Shown: positions 51,401 through 60,400 of the stretch, in pieces
Position numbering within the stretch: the first letter of the stretch is position 1
How the letters are laid out: every line of letters begins with the position of its first letter
From: Owenia fusiformis
Lineage: Eukaryota; Annelida; Polychaeta; Sabellida; Oweniidae
DNA length: 64,000 nt
Direction of reading: 5' to 3'
NCBI GenBank assembly: GCA_903813345.2
Contig: CAIIXF020000009.1
Coordinates: forward strand, 27,688,740 to 27,752,739
Notes under the pieces: generated by a model
Seen by the model: only the letters and a program-made list of their open reading frames with translations
What the model was told of the DNA's origin: nothing
Databases searched by the model: none
Translations under genes and position numbers: made by a program

Positions 51401-54400
51401 CCCCAACCTTGGGGCTTTTGAGACTTAGGGTCACCCCAGAATGATGTTCCAGCATCTATATTAGAGCCGTTCTTGCGAGATGACGGTGGACTGGCATCAC
51501 CCCATCCAGTAGGCTCAATCTTCTTCACATCAGGAATTGCCTGTGGTGGTCCTGCGGTCCATCCTGTGGGCTGAGGCCCTGGGGTGGTGGGAGTGTTGCT
51601 GCCGTCACCCCAGCTAGATGTGGAGCCTCTAGCGGTGCTGTCCCAACTGGAGCTGGACATCTTGGGTCCTGGAGCCTGTTGGGCTGGTTGTTGAGGAGTG
51701 CCTCCCCATCCTGATGTGTCAGCCTTGCTCTGACCCCATTCATTGTTGCTGTTAGCCTGCTGGGGGTTGCTGCCTCCCCAGTTGTTCTGTTGAGGTGGTG
51801 GCTGTTGAGGGGGTGCTTGCTGGTTCCCCCACTGGTTGTTACTGGTGGGTCCATTAGGTTGGCTACCTCCCCATCCACTATTTTGGCTGTTTACTGCAGG
51901 TGGAGGATTGTTCCAGTCTGAGCCACCAGCGTTGGGTTTGCTGTCCCAGCCACTGTTACTAGGACGCCCTTGATTATTACCAGCACTGTTCCAGCCATTG
52001 GGTGGAGGCCCTCCTGGTGCTCTATTTGGGGGTGGTCCCTGTTGGCCTCCCCAGGACTGGTTGCCAGGTGGAGGCTGGTTGTTAGGAGGTGGTTGGTTAC
52101 TAGGGTTACCATTCCATTGATTACTGTTAGGTGCTCCTCCCCATTCCTTGTTAGGTCGGCTATTGACACTGTTAGTTGTCCCTCCCCATTCATTGCTACG
52201 TCCCTGTCCATTGTTCCAGCTCTCTGGGTTGTTTCTACGGCCTTCCCAGTCTGAATTGGCACTTTGTGTTGGAGGCTTGTTGTTCCAGCCATCAGTGGCT
52301 GGCTGTGGCGGTGGGTTGTCCCAGTTGGGGCAATCACCAGGTCGAGGCCCTGGTGGCTCCTTGTTCACTTTGGATGATTCCCATATTGCAGTTCCATCAT
52401 TTGGTTGATGCCAAACCGAATCATCTTCTGGATTTTTGCGTTTGGACTTTGGTGAGAGTGCACAGTCCCATTGGCTGTCTTGCTTGACGCCGCGTCCCCA
52501 GCCAGTGGGGTCATTGATGGCTGCCTCAATCTCCTCTCTTTGGCTGCGCGCTTGCAGCTGAGCAGGCGTCTGTTGTTGCTGGGCAGCTAAATTCAGGCCC
52601 TTGGCTGCAGCATTGGCGAATGATGCCGGCTGCTGTTGCTTCTCAGTGGCAGGATTTGGGTTGGCAGGATTTTGGCCCCATTGGCCTGACTGGGAGTTGA
52701 CGGCGCTCCCCCCTGGGGTAGAACCCCACTGACCAGCAGCTGATGATGGTGTCGGGTTACCCCAGCCTGCACTGTTAGGATTGGGACTTGCATTGGGACT
52801 AGGATCCCCCCAGCCTGTGGAGCTGGTGGCAGAAGCTTTGCTGTCCTGACGTTGCGGGGCACTGGTGGTGGGTGGCACACCCCATCCAGATGACCCTCCT
52901 GAGAATACTCCAAACTGTTGATTGTTAGCACTTCCCCCATCAGCCTTTATTGCAGCATTATTGACATTGGACTCGGCACCATTGCTGGAAATACTGAGAC
53001 CAGAATTCATATTCCAGCCTGATTCTTTCGCTCCACCTGGGTTCTGGAGCCCAGGCAGACTACCCGGATTAAAATTAATACCCTGGAAAAGGCCCCCTAT
53101 GGCGCTAGTGGGGCCTGACTCCCCTCCTTGAGCACCAGTGTTGCTTAAAATACTGCCAGGTGGTCTGCTGCTACCTGGGGCCACACTGGTGCCCCATCCG
53201 AGACTACTAGAGACATCTATACCTGATGTAGCAGGCGTAACTTGTGTGTCTGGGGCACTGCTTCCGCTGCTACTACTGGATGCAGGCGCAGACACTGGTG
53301 GATTCGACTGTTGCATATTGACTGTGGCCTGCTGGTTAGTGGAGTTGCTGGAATTCCAGCCTCCTACTGTATTAGAGTTCTGACTGGTAGGAACGTCTCC
53401 CCACCCACTATCCTCCTCTGTACTTCCCCAGCCGCTAGAGGCTGCGACCTGAATGGCACTCGACCCTTGACCTAAGTCGATACTTCCCGTCACACCGGGA
53501 TTACTTGAGCTTGATATCACAGATCCTGATTTGACTGACGCGTTGTCAGCGTCGCCTGCTTCTGAGGCACTTTCTGATTGGTTGCCGATACTCGGCCACT
53601 GCTCCTTGTCCTTTGTGTCTATAACGATACTGTTTTGTTTGAGTGAGGTTCCTAAACCTCCCCAATTGGCTTCAGTTGTGCTGCTTACACCCCAGCCACT
53701 GTCGGCACCTTCCACTTGTGGATCACTCTCTGGAACATTAATCATATTATCATCAGTATTATTCATGATAATTAATGATGTCTACAATCTCATCTTTTAT
53801 TGCTACAATCATTGCATTTTACATTTCATACTTTCATACTGAAATCCCAATCATAACACTCTACCATAAGATTCAAATCATTTCTCACAAATTTTGTTTT
53901 TCAACTGGTCAGGAAAGGTATATTAAAAATGTTATAGTTAACCAAGATCATGTAATCTACTACTATTCAGTATTCACCTCCTCCTCCTATATCAGTCCAC
54001 CCACTTCCTGAAGTGTGTGCACCACTGCTCCAACCACCGTCACCTGGTTCCTCGTTTCCCCAACCAGTGGCAGCACTAGTACTTCCTGTTCCCGCAGACC
54101 ACTGATCTGATACACCTGACACGTTTTGTTTCACAGCTACAAGCACAATCAAAGGGTAGCTATAGAACGTGCAAGGTTGTAATGGGGGTGGGGGTGGGGG
54201 TAGGGGTGGGGGTGGGGGATTGTAGATCAAGAGTGATCATCCTCTTATGATAAATAGTAACTGTATGACTGCTTTGACGATAAGTTGACCAATGTTTCCA
54301 AAGAACATTTACCCCAGTTAAGGAAATGTAATAAAATAGAAAAGGAAATTTTATGGCAAATAGTTTAAGAAAAAAGTATCAAAGTAAGGTCCTTATCCAT

Positions 54401-57400
54401 GGATTATTAGAAACTGGTTGATATATTTATCATCCTGATAACTTGAATTGGGTGAAAACTAATTATTTTAATGAAACATGAATTACTCTCAAATAGTGCC
54501 ATGGTGGTTCATTACCATGATATAGAAATAAGGAAAATGTCTGCATTAAACTGAAACATTGAGAGCTTTTTGCAATCAAATCTTTGAATATTATTTATAA
54601 TTATATTTCTTAATTTAAAATCTTGAACAAGAGGTTTAACTGCATTATCACTATATTAACAAAACTGTTTTCATAAAAATATAGAACCAGGCACTTTTGC
54701 ATTAACAATCATGTAAACCAGTTTACATGGAACGTTAGTATTAAATGACAATTACTAGTATTCATGAAATGTTGGTATTAATGTTGGATTTACTGATATG
54801 CTTATTGTGTGTAATGATGAATTGTTTTGCACTGTCTGCCCAGGTCATCTCAGCACAACCAATTGTTATGTCTTACTTTCCAATTATTTTTTCACATCTC
54901 CAATATGATGACAGCATTTGATTTGAGTGGTAACGAGCACAAAAACAAAACATTTAACACTGAAGAAGAACACATAGTACTAAGACAGCCATACAATAGA
55001 TTATGAAATTATAATTTAGGAAATCTTATGGCTGAAACAAAATGTAGCATATCTATCCTTACCTGTATTATTTTGTTTCTTTGTATTTTGTTGCATGTTT
55101 TGTACTGTTTGTGACGCTATTTTTTGCGCTGACGACGTATTAGACGAAGTCGTTGACTGTGGTGACAATTGAGGGGTCACCTGACCCGAACTTGGTGACT
55201 TCTTCTGTTGTTGGGTTTGTTGCTTTTGAGCAAATCTTGGCGGCACCTCTCTTGGGGGATAATTGCGCTGTTGTGCAGCTAATTGCGCAGCTTGGCTAGC
55301 TGCTAGTTGCTGCTTGGCTTTCTCTTTCTTCTTGCGCTCTTCGTCTTCTTTAGCTTTTTGTTCTTGTTGCTACAACATTCAATAATAATTATCTTCAAAT
55401 GTAATCTCAGACATCATATTCTGTACAAAATTGAGTAGTGATCTCCAAAGCATATAAATGTAATACACAACCAACTGTGATATGGAAAATTAGAGCAAAA
55501 AAATAAACAAGGCTTTATGATGCAAAATGTCACCACCACCTGCCTTTTGTTACAGAGGTCGAATGCCAAACACCATCCACAAAAAAGTTGGAGACTATAT
55601 CAATGTCACCACTTTTGATGGCGACATAAAAATGAGTTTTAATGTGACATTGTGTTAAAAGGAAATAAATGGCACTTCATGCATCTTATTGAAGAAAGGG
55701 TTTTTATGCAAATTCTTATTTAAATACTAATTTAAAACGCCACCTTCTGTTTGGCTGCTGTAGCCTTTTGTTTCTTTTTCTCCTCTTTCTCACGTTCTCG
55801 TTTACGTTTTTCCTCTTCTTCAGCGAGACGTTGATGCTCTTCGAGCTTGTCGCGTTTCTCGCGCTCTAAACGCTCTTTCTCCTCCCTGAATTAAAAATGT
55901 AAATCAATGCAATGCCATTTCATCTTTTCTCAAAAATTCTCCATAAAACTTCTAGCTTCTTGGCCAAAATGTGTTTTTTAACACTAAGTGAGGATTTTTA
56001 AATGCATATGCCTGAGTTTAGGGAATTCAGCAATTTGAAGTTCTGAGAGATATTTCACCTCATCTTCTAAACATTATCTTAACCTGTCAACTAAGGCACC
56101 TACTCAGTTTCAGCTAAATTGATAGAAAACTTTTATGTACCTTTCTTTTTGTTTCTTGTCTTCAGCTAATTGTTTTATCCTTTCTTCTTCGTTGCGTTTT
56201 TGTTTTTCAATTTCTGCCTGGAGAAAATCAAAAATTTAAATACTGCAACTTGACTTTAATTTGGCAATTTAAAAAGTCACTTAATTATGATTTACAATTA
56301 CTCAACTCATGTTGTGATGTGCCCAATGAAATCTTTATGCCATTCCAAATTAGAACAATTATATTTGAATAACCAATTTAAAATACAATGAGAGCCCATA
56401 CTACTTCTCTGTCATTTTGTTGTATGTCACCAACAATATACTCATTCCTACAATTCCCACCCCTGTTAAATATCCAACCAATGTCACATAATATTGGTCC
56501 GTGGGTGCTCTGAACTTACTTTCTTCTTCTTCTCTGCACGAACTTCCTCAAGTTTTTGTTTCTCGGCAAGTTCGTCAGCAATCTTTTCCATTTCCCGCTC
56601 CCGCCTCTTTTGTTCGGCGGCTTTTTGTTTCTTCGACTTGGGTTTAGGTTTTAAAACCTGCACCTGAGTAGAAGGCTTTGATTTGCTACTAGAGTCTCTT
56701 TCCTCTAAATCAGCTTTATATATTTCTCTTTCTTCGTTAAATTGTTCTCTTAAAATATCCAACTGGAAAGAAAATAAATAACATGTGAAAAAGTTGTTTT
56801 GTATTCTTATAAGAAACAATTTCCTTATACTTCTCAGAAACCTCAAGATATCTTCATCAAGATATCAAATATATATGAATCTAGATATGAATAAAGTTTA
56901 CAGCATCACTTGTAAATAATATTATATTCTGGGAAAAGGGTACAAGAAAAATTTAATCATATTCAATACTACATATACATTTACGTTTCTGAGCAAATTC
57001 AATTTATTTAGATACAATCCCAATCGGCAATCCTTCCAAAAATATTATTTATTTGCGCTGTTTTTTCCAGTGTTTTGTTTTTCTTCATTTCTATATACAG
57101 TAATGTCACATATATATATAAAATGCATACTTGGCTTATACTTATGTTTGTTTAATGTATTTCTTCCTAATTTCATTTTCCATCCTGTGAAAGTGAGAAT
57201 ATTAACCACAAAATTGTCACAATATGAAGGGCTATAAAGTGTGCAATAAACTAAGTTAATGAATATGGAGGTTATAATGACCCGATCTCTTTATGAAAAA
57301 CACTTCAATGGAAAATGATAAAGCCTGTTATTACATGACTTAAAACAATACTCTCAATCACAGACATAACTTCAAGCATGATACTGTATATACAAGACTA

Positions 57401-60400
57401 TATGGACTAATTATAAAATCCCTGAGAAGACTCGACTTCCTGTGATGATACTTCTCCACTTAGGCTCGATATGAGAATTGACAAGTAATAAAGTTCACTG
57501 ACATGGAATCTTAATCAAAAAGTTGTGAGTTCAACTACTGCTGGAATTTTCATAAATTTGCATAAAATTCCTTGTTATTTTCTCTATGAATTTCTATATG
57601 TTCATGCATGATAAAACAGTAACGTCATAAAGAAAGGGGACTATAAACACTGGGGATCATAATTTCTTTTACATCATCGACAGATGGAGGACCTACTCAC
57701 CTTATCATTGGTAAACTCGTCTGGAACTGGTTTTCCCTTATTGCGACTGTTATTAATGATTTCTACAAATTTATCAAACTCTGATGATTGTTCAACATCT
57801 TCAATGTACATGTCATCCGCATTGGGGGTAGCACCTGGAAATAACAAAGAAAATATAATTATAAACATAATAAAAAGCAGAAAAATGAAATATGGATTTC
57901 AACAATGCGCTAAACAAAGGACAAAGTAGTGTCTACGTCTATGTCTACAAAACAAGCAATTTGAGACTTCACGTATCTCATAATATGTAGTCATGTCACG
58001 AGCAGGCCTTTCAAATTACGATTCTGTCTACTCTATCTATCTATTCCCAAATGCCATAAGAATAATAGAAAAAATGCTTACATTTAAAAAATTTTTTACC
58101 TGCGTGAAATGCACTCCCCATTTTTATTCATATTTTAGTTCATAAACAAAAATATGTAATAATCAAAAACAGTTTTTTCTATATTCCATATATATTAAGA
58201 AGAAAATCAATATTGTCTCGAATCATGGCAGTCTATTTGTCAACTGGTTGAGCTTCATATACCACATAATGTATCTTAAGTTAAGCATTAATGACAGTGC
58301 AACACCTCTATAACTATAGTAATAATCAACATAATAACAGTTCACCTTAAGTTCAGGTATATTGCATTACCATTTCCTTTAATATGTGAATGAATTCTCC
58401 GATCTGTCGCATTTCTGGATAATAACTATTGAATTTAGAATGTAACGATCAAATATCTATTATTACCCTATCCAGTTCTTTACTTTTCTATCAAGAATTG
58501 TGATCTTGTATTTTAAGCTATTGATCAATATGATATTTTACTTAAAGAGTTCTCAACTATACAACATAACAATACATAGTCATTAACACATAATTTTCTT
58601 CGAAGCTAGCTTAAGTCATCAACATTAATAATATGTTTGATGTATCATATTAACTGCGCATGAAAGCATCCATCTGGTAATGCAGGATTTGAAAGAACCT
58701 TAGACATGATGTTTGATAAGGCAACCAATTTCAATCACGGATCTTTTTTGTAAAATTACTTCCAAAGTTTGACAAACCAGACAAATGAATACTGTCAAAT
58801 GTAAGCATTAACACGACTGCTCATTATCTGATATTTATTTAATTTTTTGTTAGCATGTCCATGTTTCTATAGCAACCAATTTTCTAAACCATTATAGCCA
58901 GAATAATGATATTTTACCAAAATTTTTATTCTCATATTATTACATAAATCATAAAAAGTCTTACCTAATGTAATACTTGAGAAGAATGTATAAACACCCA
59001 ATTCTGAAAGAAAGGGAACACAATTTATATTTCTACATTTCAATTTTCAGTATAGGAACATGCCTCAGAAGTGTCTCAAAATTATGTTCTACTTGGTAAG
59101 AGCTTCACTGAAAGAGACCATCTTAAATTACTCAGATGCGAGTAGGTAGTTACCAGTTTCGCCACCAGGTGGCTGATTCGGGGGAAATTACATGGCAGGG
59201 TATTACAAAATTCCTTTAAACTTGAATATTCATCAGTTTTAGTGGTTCACTTTTCACATTACCCCTATGTATCTGATAGTTATACAAATTGAAATAAATC
59301 CAGTAAAAGAAAATATTATCTGCCCAACACAGGAAAAGATATTTCCATTTTTGTGATTTTACAACATGGGGTCTATGGGGAATCTCCCCGACCTAGAAGT
59401 CACATTTTCAAAGAAAATTAAATTTTCAAAGTTGATAAACTCTTTTCAAAACCATATTCCTAGATGTACATTTACATGTAGATTCCAAATATGAGATTAG
59501 TTTGACTGAATTTTGAATAATGACGTAAATCAAGATTATTTCTACTCGCATCTAGGATATTATTAGTTAATGGTTTAAGCCTCAGTAACATTTGCTCTAC
59601 GACAGCCTTAGCTTCACAAAATTGATTTAGACAATCTACATCATACTGCTTGTCCCGATATTCTAAGCTACATATATTCTCATAATTTTGGGAAGCTACA
59701 TCCGCTGTATGGTTGCCATGAATCAAATTTGACTGAGGCATAACTGGACCGTGAAAAGTGTTCTACTTATGGGGGTGTTACATTTATACTATGTTCCACT
59801 TTACTGTACTACAAATACATAAATATTCAGGATTTTCATTCAAAACATTAGGCTGCGGCAGAATGGATTATTCTTATATTCTTAGAGCTTCACTAATTAT
59901 TATTCAGAATGGAACAGCAACACATTTGCTTCTATCGGAGACTACCATGATCATTCGAGACATTTGGTCAATTTTAAATGAGAGGATGGACTTGTTATAA
60001 TATACATTTCTTTTACTGACTCCTCATATCTCCAGCATGGGTCAATATACAAGGAAAAAATCATTTAACATGTGTTTTGTATACAAGTTTGTCACCTTGC
60101 CTAGGTGAAAACTAACTGGCTCAATCCTTATGTTGTCCAAGCTACTTGCTTCTTAAGCAGATTCAAATTGAGAAAGAGAGATTTATTTTTTGTTGGTTCA
60201 ACTCATTCGAGGATAGGAACAAACATGACAAAATATTGATCCAGGCAATCTAAATTACCCTCCCACTCTCAAATATAAAGTCAAACTGACTTAAGACGGC
60301 AGATTGGAATTAGGTGATACCTTACCATATAACGATATAAGAGCTACTGCCTGAACAAACACTTTCATGATAGAGCATATTTTACTCTGACAGAAATAAC

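Noticed and set aside
51211-53475. Plus-strand ORFs and alternative minus frames over the large TNRC6 exon
   Set aside because: The exon's Gly/Trp/Ser/Pro codon bias leaves few stops in other frames; no family signal and no splice context.
53730-53766. Start of TNRC6 at MNNTDDNMINVP (53766)
   Set aside because: The sequence before 53729 contains the acceptor TGTTCCAG and the frame continues in phase from the upstream GW exon, so this Met is intronic.
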